Assembly (NCBI RefSeq): GCF_022919095.1
Contig: NZ_CP095073.1
Location: 4,030,001-4,094,000, forward strand
Reading direction: 5' to 3'
Origin: Halobacillus salinarum
Lineage (GTDB): Bacteria; Bacillota; Bacilli; Bacillales; Halobacillaceae
DNA: 64,000 nucleotides
Shown: positions 52,143-61,388 of the stretch, piece by piece
How the letters are laid out: each line of letters opens with the position of its first letter
Numbering within the stretch: position 1 is the first letter of the stretch
Made by a program: the position numbers and the translations under genes
Notes under the pieces: generated by a model
Told to the model about the DNA's origin: nothing
Database searches by the model: none
Seen by the model: only the letters and a program-made list of their open reading frames with translations

Positions 52143-52180
52143 GAAACGAGGACAGTTTGGATATCCTGTCCTCGTTTTGG
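52143..52180. terminator. bidirectional terminator
   Basis: AACGAGGACAG / CTGTCCTCGTT stem with TTTGGATAT-type loop between the MFS gene and the converging AAA+ regulator gene. Confidence 0.85.
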
Positions 52181-52246
52181 TTCTTCAAGAAAATGAAAGT
52201 GCTTTTTTCAAGGACATTCTTTCTGCTGATCATTTTACACTTTAGA

Positions 52247-53596
52247 CTACCGTCCCTTATGTTCTGCAGCAGCTTCCTTCTCCGTGATATATTTTCTGAT
52301 TTTTCTTATTGCAGACGACTGGCTTATACCAAGACTTTCTGCGACTTTATAACTTGACCCATATCGATCATAAGCTTCTAAAATTAAATAGTTCTCTAAT
52401 TCTTCCAGCTTCTCCGGCAATGTATCCGCATGAGAGATCGATCCAGCTTTTATGATGGTTGGAAGCTGATCGATCGTGATTTCATTCGTATCCGATGTAA
52501 TAACAAGTCTTTCAATAAGATTTTCCATTTCTCGAACATTCCCACGCCATTCATATTCATAAAATGCATTCATAACAATAGGTGAAATCTTTTTATGCTG
52601 GTGATATTTTTCATTGAATTTCCTTAGAAAATGGTGGGCCAACGGATAAATATCCTCTTTTCTATTCCTTAGTGGGGGCACATCAATGGGCACTACATTG
52701 AGACGATAGTAAAGATCTTCTCTAAACTGTCCCTCCCTCACCTGTTTTTCTAAATCCTGGTTAGTCGTAAAAATAAACCGGATATCTATATTCACGTTTT
52801 TATTATTCGTGAAAATCTGCTTCGTTTCTAACACTCTTAATAACTTGGATTGTAAGCTTAAGGACATCTCACTAATCTCATCTAAAAACAGCGTACACCC
52901 ATCCGTAAGTTGTATCAGTCCCTCTAAGCTGTGCTCTGGGTTTCCAAATAATTCAGTTTCCAATACTTGCTGAGGGAGTTCCCCACAATTCACTTCGTGA
53001 AGCAGACTTTGACTTCGATCACTTACCGCATGGACTTTCTTTGCAAGCACAGTTTTTCCTACGCCTGTTTCCCCCCTGATCAATAAAGTTGCTTCGGTAC
53101 GAGCAGCTTTACCCATCAACTTGATCACTTGCTGCATTCCTTTACTTTCCGCAATAACATCGGTGAAAGCAGATTCCTGAGAATTCTGCTGATGCTCTTT
53201 CAATTGTTTTTCAAGAGCGTGAATTCTTGACTTTAATTTTGTCATATCCGACAGGTCTCTAGCATAGCTGATCACTTTAATGAGGTTCCCTGTGGTAGAA
53301 TCGAACACGGGTCTTGATTTGACGAACAACCGCTTCCCCTTCGTGGTCCGCTGCATAATTTCTACAGGAAGCTCTCTTTTGATGACTTCAATAGTAGCAG
53401 AAGGAGTAAAAAGCTCATCAGCCAAATCTTCAACATTTCTTCCCAATAACTTTTTGGCTGCAATCCCGTAATTCTTTTCACAGGCTTCATTTACATACAA
53501 AACAATTCCTTTATGATCCGTTACAAAAATCTCATCAAACGAATGTTCAACGATTTCCCGAAATAAGTGGTTATCTTGTAATTCGGTTACATGCAT
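52247..53596 (-). CDS. PAS/AAA+ transcriptional regulator without GAFTGA
   Basis: 449 residues from ATG 53596 (AGGTGATGAG before it). PAS domain (about 10-120), AAA+ domain with Walker A GETGVGKT and Walker B GCTLFLDEISE, R-finger region REDLYYRLN, and a C-terminal HTH (YLILEAYDRYGSSYKVAESLGISQSSAIRK) of the TyrR type. Between ELFG and the Walker B strand, sigma-54 activators have the GAFTGA loop; here the text runs ELFGNPEHSLEGLIQLTDG, so the loop is deleted. It therefore should not open sigma-54 promoters and more likely acts as TyrR does, as a ligand-sensing repressor or sigma-A activator. Last gene of the hydrolase/symporter unit. Confidence 0.88.
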   Translation of the reverse strand: MHVTELQDNHLFREIVEHSFDEIFVTDHKGIVLYVNEACEKNYGIAAKKLLGRNVEDLADELFTPSATIEVIKRELPVEIMQRTTKGKRLFVKSRPVFDSTTGNLIKVISYARDLSDMTKLKSRIHALEKQLKEHQQNSQESAFTDVIAESKGMQQVIKLMGKAARTEATLLIRGETGVGKTVLAKKVHAVSDRSQSLLHEVNCGELPQQVLETELFGNPEHSLEGLIQLTDGCTLFLDEISEMSLSLQSKLLRVLETKQIFTNNKNVNIDIRFIFTTNQDLEKQVREGQFREDLYYRLNVVPIDVPPLRNRKEDIYPLAHHFLRKFNEKYHQHKKISPIVMNAFYEYEWRGNVREMENLIERLVITSDTNEITIDQLPTIIKAGSISHADTLPEKLEELENYLILEAYDRYGSSYKVAESLGISQSSAIRKIRKYITEKEAAAEHKGR

Positions 53597-53649
53597 CTCA
53601 TCACCTATATCCTTTTCTAGTAAAAAGTATAGCAAAGATATAGATTGGC

Positions 53650-54888
53650 TTAAGTGTCAATTATTTCTTGACGTGATAAGGATAATTTAGCAACGGTTTG
53701 TTCCATGGCTGCGCTGGCCAGCTTGATATCCTCCCAACTCGTTTCCTCTTCTTCGCAGTGGCTTTTGCCCCCTGTACTAGGAGTAAATACCATAACTGTC
53801 CTGCCTAAGCGATTTAAATACATGGCGTCATGCCCTGCTCCACTAAACAACTCTAAGTACTCGATCCCCTGATGACCACAGCTTTCCTTTAGAGTTTCTA
53901 TTAAGGAATGGTCAAAATCGACGGGAGGCATAAAGGATAGATCTTCACAAAGGCTTAACGTGTCATCTTCGAGTGCTATTTCCCTTACTAATCTTTTTGC
54001 CACCTCCACTCGATTAAGAAGAGTCGATCGATCCGGATGCCTGATATCCATAGAAAAAGTGACTTCACTTGGAATGACATTGATTGTACCAGGCATTGTA
54101 TGGAATTTACCAAATGTAACAAGTGTTTCATCATTCAAGCTGTTCACCCAGCTATTAATTCGATAAACAGCTCTAACTGCACTGAGAAGTGGATCTTTCC
54201 TATGATCCAATGGCGTCGTCCCAGCATGATCAGACTCTCCACTAAACTGAACTTGATGCCACGATAATCCTTGAATCCCCTTTACAACCCCAACAGGAAT
54301 AGTTCTCGATTCAAGGACCGGCCCCTGTTCAATGTGCAATTCGATAAAGGCCTCTACCTGCTTCAGACGGTTTGTTTCTTCTCCCTGGTATCCAATTCTT
54401 TTCAATTCATCCTCAAACCTTAGCTCATTGTTATCTTTCATATCATACACATGCTGCTTTGTAAAAACACCGGTAATTGCCCCGCTTCCTAACATAGGAG
54501 TGGGAAAGCGTGCCCCCTCTTCATTTGAGAAAACTGCCACTTCTACAGGGTGCTGAAGCTCCAGCTCTCGTTCCTTTAAACTCTCCATAATCTCAAACCC
54601 TACAAGCACACCTAACGTACCATCAAACCTTCCTCCTTGAGGTACACTGTCCAAATGTGAGCCAAGAACAATCGGCCGTTTCTCTGGAAAGCGACCATTT
54701 AACCGTGCGTACATGTTTCCAAAATCATCAAAGCGGACATTGAAGTTCGCTTCTCTAGCCCACTTCATCCAAAGATCCCGTGCTTCTTTATCTAAATCAC
54801 TTAAGGCGAGACGCTGGACTCCTCCTCTTTCAGTCGCACCAATCTCAGCCATTTTATTAAATCTACGCTTTAATCTCTCCACATTCAT
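53650..54888 (-). CDS. M20 amidohydrolase, N-carbamoyl-amino-acid/allantoate type
   Basis: 412 residues, the length of the hydantoinase/carbamoylase family. Metal ligands in LGSHLDSVPQGGRFDG (His, Asp), SNEEGARF (Glu-Glu), ELHIEQGPVLE (His, Glu) and the late GAGHDAM. The lid-domain stretch SDHAGTTPLDHRKDPL is typical. Expected to split an N-carbamoyl or related amide to the free amino acid, carbon dioxide and ammonia, in the cytoplasm. AAGGGGCGAG precedes the ATG. Encoded 12 bases after the SSS symporter and before the AAA+ regulator. Confidence 0.92.
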   Translation of the reverse strand: MNVERLKRRFNKMAEIGATERGGVQRLALSDLDKEARDLWMKWAREANFNVRFDDFGNMYARLNGRFPEKRPIVLGSHLDSVPQGGRFDGTLGVLVGFEIMESLKERELELQHPVEVAVFSNEEGARFPTPMLGSGAITGVFTKQHVYDMKDNNELRFEDELKRIGYQGEETNRLKQVEAFIELHIEQGPVLESRTIPVGVVKGIQGLSWHQVQFSGESDHAGTTPLDHRKDPLLSAVRAVYRINSWVNSLNDETLVTFGKFHTMPGTINVIPSEVTFSMDIRHPDRSTLLNRVEVAKRLVREIALEDDTLSLCEDLSFMPPVDFDHSLIETLKESCGHQGIEYLELFSGAGHDAMYLNRLGRTVMVFTPSTGGKSHCEEEETSWEDIKLASAAMEQTVAKLSLSRQEIIDT

Positions 54889-54900
54889 TATGCTCGCCCC

Positions 54901-56493
54901 TTATAAACCAAGCTTTAGAAAAAAGAATCCCCATATCACCACGGATATCCCTATAAATGCCACAGCAATTCCCATCGTTTGTTTGTACTGCTTCTTTAAT
55001 TTAGCCAGCCCGTTCTTCTCAGATGCAAACGACTTAATGGTAGAAGTAGAAGAGTTAACTTTCTTCATTTCTTTGTAATAGTCAAGCTCATGAGCAGCAG
55101 GTTTGGTTGCAAAGCCAACCACAAGCAGCACAAGGGTAGATATAGCGAAAGCAATCATTAAGGCATCGATGTGAACCGGTAAATGAATGATCCCTCTGCT
55201 CGCTAATTCTGAAATAACAATAAATGAAACAACACCTGAGAGCATACTGCTAATGGCCGCTTTACTATTCATCCGCCTCCATTCAAGACCTGCGATAACC
55301 GTCGGTAGCCAGCCTACTCCAAAGATTGCACCGGCGTATATCGAAATCCAGTAAATTGCAGAAGGACGGCTGACAGCAATTAGACAAACCACAATCCCTA
55401 CCACTACTTGTGCCCAGCGACCTACCTTAAGTGAATCTTTCTCACTCAAGGGCTCTTTTCTCAAGTTTTCATACAAGTCGCGAGCTAAAGCAAATCCAAC
55501 AAGAACAAATAACGTAGAGGCTGTAGACATAATGGACGCCATTAACCCAGCTAGCCCAATTCCACCTAACACATCAGGAACTTGCTCTAAAAATCCAATA
55601 ATCATCACATTGTCGGTGTTCTCAATTCCAGGTTGAAGCACACGCATGCCTCCAGCAGCGATAAAGACCACCACTTGCATAAACGGTGCAAAGAAAACGC
55701 CGATGACAGCAGCTTTCAAAATCACAAAATCATTTTTAGCTGGGAAGACACGTGATACAAGAGCTGGAGTACAGGAGAAGAACAGGATCCAGACGAGAAA
55801 CTGGGAAATAGACCAACCTAAAGGACGTTCCTTTGCGCCTTCAATCGTCCAATATAACGGAATCGTGTCGGACAGGGCCTTCATCTCTTCAAATCCTGCT
55901 TTTCCAATAATAAATGGAGCAATGACAACCGAAATGGCAAGCATGGTAAAAAACATCAAAGTATCAGTAATGACAACTCCATACATGCCTCCAAGGGCAC
56001 AAAAGATCAATAAAGCCGCTGTAAAAATAACAATCATGACAGGAAATGATATATTCGTAACTTCACTTAAAACAAGACCTGCGCCAATCAGTTGAATGAC
56101 TCCATAACCTAACAACCCAACAATCATGATTAATACTGCGATCACACTTACGGTTTTATTCTTGAATCGTTTATCGAAAAAGTCAGGCATAGTCTTGCAA
56201 TCGAGCGCCTTCATCTTTCGACCGATGTAAACCACCGCAATTAACGTTCCTAACCAGGCACCGAAAGACCCTAAAGCTGCAATCACGAGGGGACCTTCCG
56301 AATAAGAGGTTCCCGATATCCCAAGTAAGGTTACTGCGCTTAAATAGGTAGCAGCTAATGTACCGACAATTAACAGGGTCGTCCCTTTTTCTCCCATGAC
56401 ATAGAAATCATCTTTACTTTTTACCAGCCTGGTAATTCCAGCGCCTACTAAAATATAAACTGCCAGTACAGCAAAAAACACACCTGTAGTCAT
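54901..56493 (-). CDS. sodium:solute symporter (SSS family)
   Basis: 530 residues, about 13 membrane segments. Starts TTGVFFAVLAVYILVGAGITR; FYVMGEKGTTLL and the GTSYSEGP stretch are as in SSS/PutP-like carriers of Firmicutes; the C-terminal tail is charged and ends in one more membrane helix. It should import an organic solute with Na+, here probably an N-acyl or N-carbamoyl amino acid or purine breakdown product given its neighbours. GGAGGT precedes the ATG. A 56-residue membrane protein is encoded just upstream. Confidence 0.9.
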   Translation of the reverse strand: MTTGVFFAVLAVYILVGAGITRLVKSKDDFYVMGEKGTTLLIVGTLAATYLSAVTLLGISGTSYSEGPLVIAALGSFGAWLGTLIAVVYIGRKMKALDCKTMPDFFDKRFKNKTVSVIAVLIMIVGLLGYGVIQLIGAGLVLSEVTNISFPVMIVIFTAALLIFCALGGMYGVVITDTLMFFTMLAISVVIAPFIIGKAGFEEMKALSDTIPLYWTIEGAKERPLGWSISQFLVWILFFSCTPALVSRVFPAKNDFVILKAAVIGVFFAPFMQVVVFIAAGGMRVLQPGIENTDNVMIIGFLEQVPDVLGGIGLAGLMASIMSTASTLFVLVGFALARDLYENLRKEPLSEKDSLKVGRWAQVVVGIVVCLIAVSRPSAIYWISIYAGAIFGVGWLPTVIAGLEWRRMNSKAAISSMLSGVVSFIVISELASRGIIHLPVHIDALMIAFAISTLVLLVVGFATKPAAHELDYYKEMKKVNSSTSTIKSFASEKNGLAKLKKQYKQTMGIAVAFIGISVVIWGFFFLKLGL

Positions 56494-56517
56494 CTATTGG
56501 ATACCTCCAGAAAGTAT

Positions 56518-56688
56518 TTAACCATTGACCGATTTTGAATCTTGATAATCCGCTTGTTCCTCTTGTTCTCGTTCAAGTCGTTGAATCGCGGGCTTGTACT
56601 GTTTTCGTAAAATGAACATGACCACTACTGATGAAATAACCGTAGTCAAAATGCAGTTCAAGAATAAAATCAATACATCAACATTCAT
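56518..56688 (-). CDS. 56-residue single-pass membrane protein
   Basis: ATG 56688 is 6 bases after AGGAGGGTG and overlaps the end of the M20 gene by 11 bases, so it is translationally coupled. One membrane helix (about 4-27, LILFLNCILTTVISSVVVMFI) is followed by a charged cytoplasmic tail (RKQYKPAIQRLEREQEEQAD). It lies 25 bases before the SSS symporter. Small subunits of this kind accompany some symporters; a stabilising or regulatory role is inferred. No named family is recognised. Confidence 0.7.
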   Translation of the reverse strand: MNVDVLILFLNCILTTVISSVVVMFILRKQYKPAIQRLEREQEEQADYQDSKSVNG

Positions 56689-57969
56689 TACCAACACCCT
56701 CCTCTACTCGTGAAACTTCACACCATTCCAATAGGGTTTCCGCAATAATTAAGGCAGTGGCAAAAATTTTATCCATTTCAATGTACTCATTAGGGTAATG
56801 AGCCATACTCGTTTCACCCGGACCAAATACTACGGTCGGAATATTGGCAAGGGCCGTCAGTAACCCTCCATCAGTACCCCAAGGTGAAGCTTTTACAACA
56901 GGAGCTTCTCCTGTTTGAGAGTGATAAACATCCGTTAAGATACTTAAAAATGGATGGTCCTCTTCAATCTCCCCCGGCAGCCACCTCGCCCCAAACCACT
57001 CAACCTCCACAGGCGCTTCTTCAAACCAGGAATCCACCTCTGCAAGTCGGGATAAGTGGCTTTCAAATTGGTGTCTTGCGCTGCTCATTGACTCTCCAGG
57101 AGCAACCCCCATCCTACCTTTTAGAGTCACTTGATCAGGGACAGAGGACGGCCAGTTCCCACCTTCAATTTCTCCAACATTTATTGGTACTGGGATTGGA
57201 TTTCCTTCATAAAGCGGGCTGTCTAGAGTTTGGTTTCTTACACTTTCTAAGTCGATAAGCGCTTCGTGCACCCTGTACGATTTTTGTATGGCACTTACCC
57301 CCTCATAACGTGTACCCCCGTGAGCGGATTTTCCATACACATGGACTTTAAACCACATAGAACCCTGCTGTTTAGGAAAAATGCGCATATTTGTGGGCTC
57401 CGGAATGAGTGCTGCATCTGCACGATAACCACGTTCAATAGCAGCTAACGTTCCTGAACCTCCGGATTCTTCTTCTACTACACTTTGAAAAATCACATCT
57501 CCTTTTAATTTGATACCTGAGGCTTGAATGGCTTCCATCGCCAGCAGAGAAGCAAGGTTTCCCCCTTTCATATCAGTGGCACCACGTCCGTAAAGCTTCC
57601 CGTCTTCCACTTCCCCGGAATAAGGGGAATCCTCCATTGATCCTGCTCCCCTTCCGGAACTACATCTACATGACCATTCAGGATAATGGACTTCCCTCCC
57701 CCATCTCCTTTCAGGACACCTACGACATTTTCGCTGCCTTTAAAGTCTGAACGAGATGCACAAAACTCCTTATGTTTGGAAAGAGTTTCATAATCGAGCT
57801 CCCACTGGTCCACCTCAAACCCTTTCCCGGCCAACCTTTCAGCAACAATTCTTTGCACTCCTGCCTCTGCTCCAGCTTTACTAGGCTCTTGAACCATTTT
57901 TTTCAACAGAGCAATATAGTGCTCTCCATTAGCCTCTATGAATGAATGTAAGCTTGCCGTATAGGACAT
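56678..57969 (-). pseudogene. M20 (ArgE/DapE) deacylase broken by a frameshift
   Basis: The N-terminal part starts at ATG 57969 (AAAGGAGGAAG before it) and includes LNGHVDVVPEGEQDQW; after TGG at 57634-57636 the frame changes. The continuation in the other frame (EDSPYSGEVEDGKLYGRGATDMKGG, given here in two parts: EDSPYSGEVEDG and KLYGRGATDMKGG) runs to 56678. Restoring one G after TGG rejoins both to a 430-residue protein of normal length with all metal ligands (EEESGGSG, PTN, and the late FGPGETSMAHYPNEY). The rest of the gene shows no other damage, so this is either a very recent mutation or a sequencing error. It heads the symporter/amidohydrolase operon. Confidence 0.85.
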
Positions 57970-58047
57970 CTCCGCTTCCTCCTTTATATATATTTTAATA
58001 ATAATCAATATTCTGAATTTTATATAAAACAATATAGGGTTAAAATA

Positions 58048-58061
58048 AGTCAGATTTGACT
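58048..58061. promoter_or_regulatory. dyad upstream of the deacylase operon
   Basis: AGTCA-GATT-TGACT, a 5-bp inverted repeat about 80 bases before the first gene, candidate site for the operon's own regulator. Confidence 0.35.
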
Positions 58062-58218
58062 CAAGGAAATGATGATTACGGTTCTCTATGTAACTATCAA
58101 AGGGAATGACTACATAAAAACAAAAGAAGGCTCAACCAAGGGTATTGGAAGAGGCCAACTTGTTTGGAACTATAACTCTCTGACAATTGCTGTGTTATTA
58201 AAAAGTGACCCGAATTTA

Positions 58219-58410
58219 CTAAGTAATATTTGGATCGGTACCTGCTTCACTTCCTCCGTCATTTACTCCAGTTGGAGTGAATGGGCTGGTATTATTTCCT
58301 GTTTGTCCGAATTCTATCGTTTCGGAGGAAATATACAGCGCATCTCCAAAATTCACAACGCCGCCACTTATACTATTAATTCTGATTGTACCGATGATCA
58401 CGCAAGCCAT
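58219..58410 (-). CDS. GerPA/GerPF-like spore germination protein
   Basis: 63 residues. IGTIRINSISGGVVNFGDALYIS near the N terminus matches the start of GerPA/GerPF proteins (I-I-S-SGG-V-FGD---ISP), which sit in the inner spore coat and help nutrient germinants pass. The rest is Gly/Asn/Thr-rich, as in that family. AAAGAGTGG precedes the ATG. Elsewhere the gerP genes form an operon; here a single member stands alone next to the M20 operon. Confidence 0.75.
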   Translation of the reverse strand: MACVIIGTIRINSISGGVVNFGDALYISSETIEFGQTGNNTSPFTPTGVNDGGSEAGTDPNIT

Positions 58411-58485
58411 ATTACCACTCTTTCTTAAAGTCTATAATTATATATATGGCTTTTCTTACTTACTTGTATAGGTGGTGCCTAAGAC

Positions 58486-58521
58486 AAAAGGCGACTACCT
58501 ATTAAGGTAATCGCCTTGAAA
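58486..58521 (-). terminator. terminator-like hairpin between aldo/keto reductase and gerP-like genes
   Basis: AAGGCGA-TACCT / AGGTA-TCGCCTT stem (one mismatch) with ATTA loop and TTTTG on the minus strand. Confidence 0.65.
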
Positions 58522-58551
58522 TCTATGAACTCCTCCAGTTGTATTTAAAAA

Positions 58552-58572
58552 AAGTGATAAGCGTCTATCATC
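58552..58572 (-). terminator. terminator of the aldo/keto reductase gene
   Basis: Short TGATA / TATCA stem immediately after the stop codon, followed by seven T on the minus strand; the hairpin at 58486-58521 backs it up. Confidence 0.6.
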
Positions 58573-58580
58573 TGCATTAA

Positions 58581-59507
58581 TTAAGGCAGGTCATTCCCCG
58601 CTGAAAGGTAAAGTTCATACCATTCTTCTCTCGTTAATTCGATAGCTGAAGCTTTGGCAATGTCCTGCATTCTGCCTTTATTCATCGTGCCGACCACCGG
58701 CTGAATGTTCGCCGGGTGACGTAAAATCCAGGCGATCGCAATCGCTGAATCTGTAACTCCCTTTTTCTCTGCTAATTCCTGCAGCTTTGCGTTTACCTCA
58801 GGAAATGCTTCATTGCCGATAAACGGCCCTTCAATCATGCCATGCTGGAATGGGGACCACGCCTGAATGGAGATATTGTTCAACCGGCAATATTCAAGCA
58901 CATTGCTATCCCGCACAACGGCAGGGTCATTCTGCATATTGACGTTAAAACCTGCGTCAATCATAGGGGTATGTACGAGACTTAACTGAAGCTGGTTGAC
59001 GATCAAATCCTCCGGTAAATACTTTTTCAACAGTTCCATTTGCATTGGGTTCTGGTTGCTCACACCAAAATAACGTACTTTTCCGCTCTCTTTTAATTTT
59101 GTAAATGCTTCAGCTACTTCTTCAGGTTCCATTAAGGCGTCTGGACGATGCAGGAGAAGACTGTCGACATAGTCGGTTTTTAACCTGCGCAGACTCCCTT
59201 CTACAGATTCCAGGATATGTTCCTTCGAAAAATCAAAGAAACCCTTGCGGATTCCGCACTTTGTCTGCAGCTTCATCTTCTCACGTACATCATCGTTCAT
59301 GTTGATAGCTTCTGCAAAAACGGATTCTGATTCCCCTCCGCCATAAATATCCGCATGATCAAACAAATCCACACCACAATCAAGCGCATTCTCTATGACT
59401 TCCGATGCATCTTTTTTACTTAGTTTGTTCATGCGCATGCAGCCTAAAGAAATCTCGCCTACCTCCAGATCACTGCTTCCTAACTTGATTTTTTTCAAAA
59501 AAGACAC
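58581..59507 (-). CDS. aldo/keto reductase, YdhF/YcsN-like
   Basis: 308 residues. AKR tetrad: Asp and Tyr in FDHADIYGGG, Lys in QTKCGI, His in LLLHRPD. The NADP site near the C terminus reads VVGTMNKGRMQDIAKA. Belongs to the single-domain oxidoreductases of the YdhF/YcsN group; typical substrates are aldehydes and ketones, but none is specific here. The ribosome site is AGAGGTGTC. Monocistronic. Confidence 0.92.
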   Translation of the reverse strand: MSFLKKIKLGSSDLEVGEISLGCMRMNKLSKKDASEVIENALDCGVDLFDHADIYGGGESESVFAEAINMNDDVREKMKLQTKCGIRKGFFDFSKEHILESVEGSLRRLKTDYVDSLLLHRPDALMEPEEVAEAFTKLKESGKVRYFGVSNQNPMQMELLKKYLPEDLIVNQLQLSLVHTPMIDAGFNVNMQNDPAVVRDSNVLEYCRLNNISIQAWSPFQHGMIEGPFIGNEAFPEVNAKLQELAEKKGVTDSAIAIAWILRHPANIQPVVGTMNKGRMQDIAKASAIELTREEWYELYLSAGNDLP

Positions 59508-59697
59508 CTCTTTTCTGTTGATAGCTTTATCTTAACACTGTCATGTAAGGATGACATTGAAAACGCTTCATCGTAATTAACTCTATCTTCAATCTCTTCT
59601 CCTATTAAACTTATAAATGCACGAGTGAAGCGAATGGAAGGTCTCTATGTTACGATATGTACGGTTACTACTTTGAACGAGGATTGGAGCTTCAATT

Positions 59698-61113
59698 ATG
59701 GTACAAATGGCAAAACGAGGATATACCTTGTTTATCAGCTTATATGTCATCATGCATTTTATTGTTTCTTTTACAGAAGTTGAAGTGCTTGCAACCTCCC
59801 TCTCGCTGTTCGGACTGGCAGCTTTTTTACTTGGTTATTTCTTTCTGCCTGTCAAACAAGCCGGGATTTCGCTTTTGCTGCTGGTCATTGCCTTAATCAT
59901 TCACCTTTCCGCAGGTACGTCTCTTATAGAAGGAACCGTATCAGGATTTTCTGTCATGAGTGGATTGATTGCTCTCTTGCTCATCGTTCCTGCGATCAGC
60001 TGGGTATTAGAAGAAAAGCCATACATTGAATCGGTCATTAACTTTGCTCAAAACCTGCTCAATACAAGCCGCAAATTTTACTTTGGGATGATGGTCATAA
60101 CCCAGATCATTTCGTACTTCCTGTTATTTGGCGCTATTCCTATGGTCTATAGCATGATCGATGACTTCTTAAGCAGTCAAAAAGGAGAAGCGTGGGAAAA
60201 CTATAAAGGTACCGCCTTGCTCCGCGCCTTCTCTTTAACAACGATGTGGGTCATCAGCATTCCAAGCTTTGTGTTTGCTGTTCATACACTGGGGGCATCG
60301 TTAGCCTTATCCATTCTCCAGGGATTTGTCATTTCCTTCGCTGGTATCTTGTTATCCGTATTCTTCTCGTCTTTTCAAGAACGTCATTACGGAATAGATC
60401 TTACCGCCGGCATCCAGGAGGAGTTGAGTAAAATTGCCAAGTCGAAAGAAGAGGATACGAACGGTCATCGAAATGCACTCGAATTCGGCTTTCTATTTGT
60501 CACGTTGTTCGGTTCCATCTTTGTTCTCAATGCTCTTTGGAAAGTAGAGCTGCTGCTTATTATCCCGATTGTTATTACAGCTTGGATCTTCCTCTACTTT
60601 ATCGTTCGCAGAAGAATCCCGGCGATTTTCGAGAACGGAAAAGTCTATGCAGCTAAAAACATTCCAGACAAAGCCCAGCAGTTCTCGATTTTATTAGCAG
60701 CCGGTTTTTTAATTGATGCCGTAAACCAATCAGGCTATGGCAAATACATTATTGATGGTCTCTTTTATGTCACTGATGCGGTACCCTTCTTAAACTTCCT
60801 GTGGGTTCTGCCTTTTGTCGTCATCATTTTAGGTTTTATCGGTCTTGGTCCATTGACGGTTATTGTACTCGTCTCTGGAATTCTGCAAGGCGTGGACCTG
60901 CCCTACCCGCCAGAAATCGTCGTCCTTGGAATAACGTCAGGAAGCGTGATTTCGATTATGCTTTCTCCACTGATTTTACCGTCGATTATTTTGAGTTCGG
61001 TAAACAGGCTGAGCATTATAAAAAATGGATTATTATTTAACTATAAATACGCGATTGCTTTTTATGTGATGGTGCAGATCTATCTCCAATCTTTTGTGCT
61101 GTTTTTCTTATAA
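59698..61113 (+). CDS. polytopic membrane protein of unknown function
   Basis: 471 residues, about 11-13 membrane helices (SFTEVEVLATSLSLFGL; LLLLVIALIIHLSAGTSLIEG; WVLPFVVIILGFIGLGPL; MLSPLILPSIILSSVN). I do not recognise the family with certainty; the plan, with inward-loop stretch SSFQERHYGIDLTAGIQEELSKIA and re-entrant-looking segments near the end, suggests a transporter. TTGGAG precedes the ATG. It stands alone, closed by a terminator at 61158-61196. Confidence 0.75.
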   Translation: MVQMAKRGYTLFISLYVIMHFIVSFTEVEVLATSLSLFGLAAFLLGYFFLPVKQAGISLLLLVIALIIHLSAGTSLIEGTVSGFSVMSGLIALLLIVPAISWVLEEKPYIESVINFAQNLLNTSRKFYFGMMVITQIISYFLLFGAIPMVYSMIDDFLSSQKGEAWENYKGTALLRAFSLTTMWVISIPSFVFAVHTLGASLALSILQGFVISFAGILLSVFFSSFQERHYGIDLTAGIQEELSKIAKSKEEDTNGHRNALEFGFLFVTLFGSIFVLNALWKVELLLIIPIVITAWIFLYFIVRRRIPAIFENGKVYAAKNIPDKAQQFSILLAAGFLIDAVNQSGYGKYIIDGLFYVTDAVPFLNFLWVLPFVVIILGFIGLGPLTVIVLVSGILQGVDLPYPPEIVVLGITSGSVISIMLSPLILPSIILSSVNRLSIIKNGLLFNYKYAIAFYVMVQIYLQSFVLFFL

Positions 61114-61157
61114 ACCATGACAGCCACGAAAAAGGTGAACCTTTAAAAGGTTCGCAA

Positions 61158-61196
61158 CTTGTAGAGAAACCCCGTGTTTTTCTACAAGATTTTTTC
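61158..61196 (+). terminator. terminator of the membrane protein gene
   Basis: CTTGTAGAGAAA / TTTTTCTACAAG stem followed by ATTTTTTC; a smaller GAACCTTTAAAAGGTTC palindrome precedes it. Confidence 0.8.
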
Positions 61197-61318
61197 TTAC
61201 CGAAAGGAGCGATCGCCCCTTCCCTTTCCGCGGACGAGCGCCCGAGCTTCCTCGTGAAACCCACGCTCGGCGATCTCGGCTCACTCGTTCTTACGCAGGA
61301 GTGGAAGGACCTCGCTTG
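61197..61318. repeat. GC-rich hairpin element, probable dispersed repeat copy
   Basis: A sharply GC-rich block in AT-rich surroundings that folds on itself: CTTTCCGCG with CGCAGGAGTGGAAGG, ACGAG with CTCGT, CCCGAG with CTCGG. The TTCCGCG ... GCAGGAGT ... GGAAGG pattern resembles imperfect repeats scattered between genes of many Bacillaceae. Not coding by appearance. Confidence 0.5.
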
Positions 61319-61333
61319 ATATTCTTTAAACAG

Positions 61334-61388
61334 AAAAAGACTCTCCTTCACCTAGCCCCCTAGCTAGAGATGGAGGAGAGTCTTTTTC
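61334..61388. terminator. strong terminator-like hairpin downstream of the repeat
   Basis: AAAAAGACTCTCCT / GGAGAGTCTTTTT stem with T- and A-runs on both strands; no recognised gene ends at it on the minus strand side. Confidence 0.65.

Noticed and set aside
58069-58428. 119-codon plus-strand frame over the gerP-like gene
   Set aside because: The opposite strand encodes a recognisable GerP-family start with a ribosome site; the plus frame has neither.
59558-59571. cre-like TGAAAACGCTTCAT upstream of the aldo/keto reductase
   Set aside because: Three mismatches at conserved positions of the second half; too weak to list as a site.
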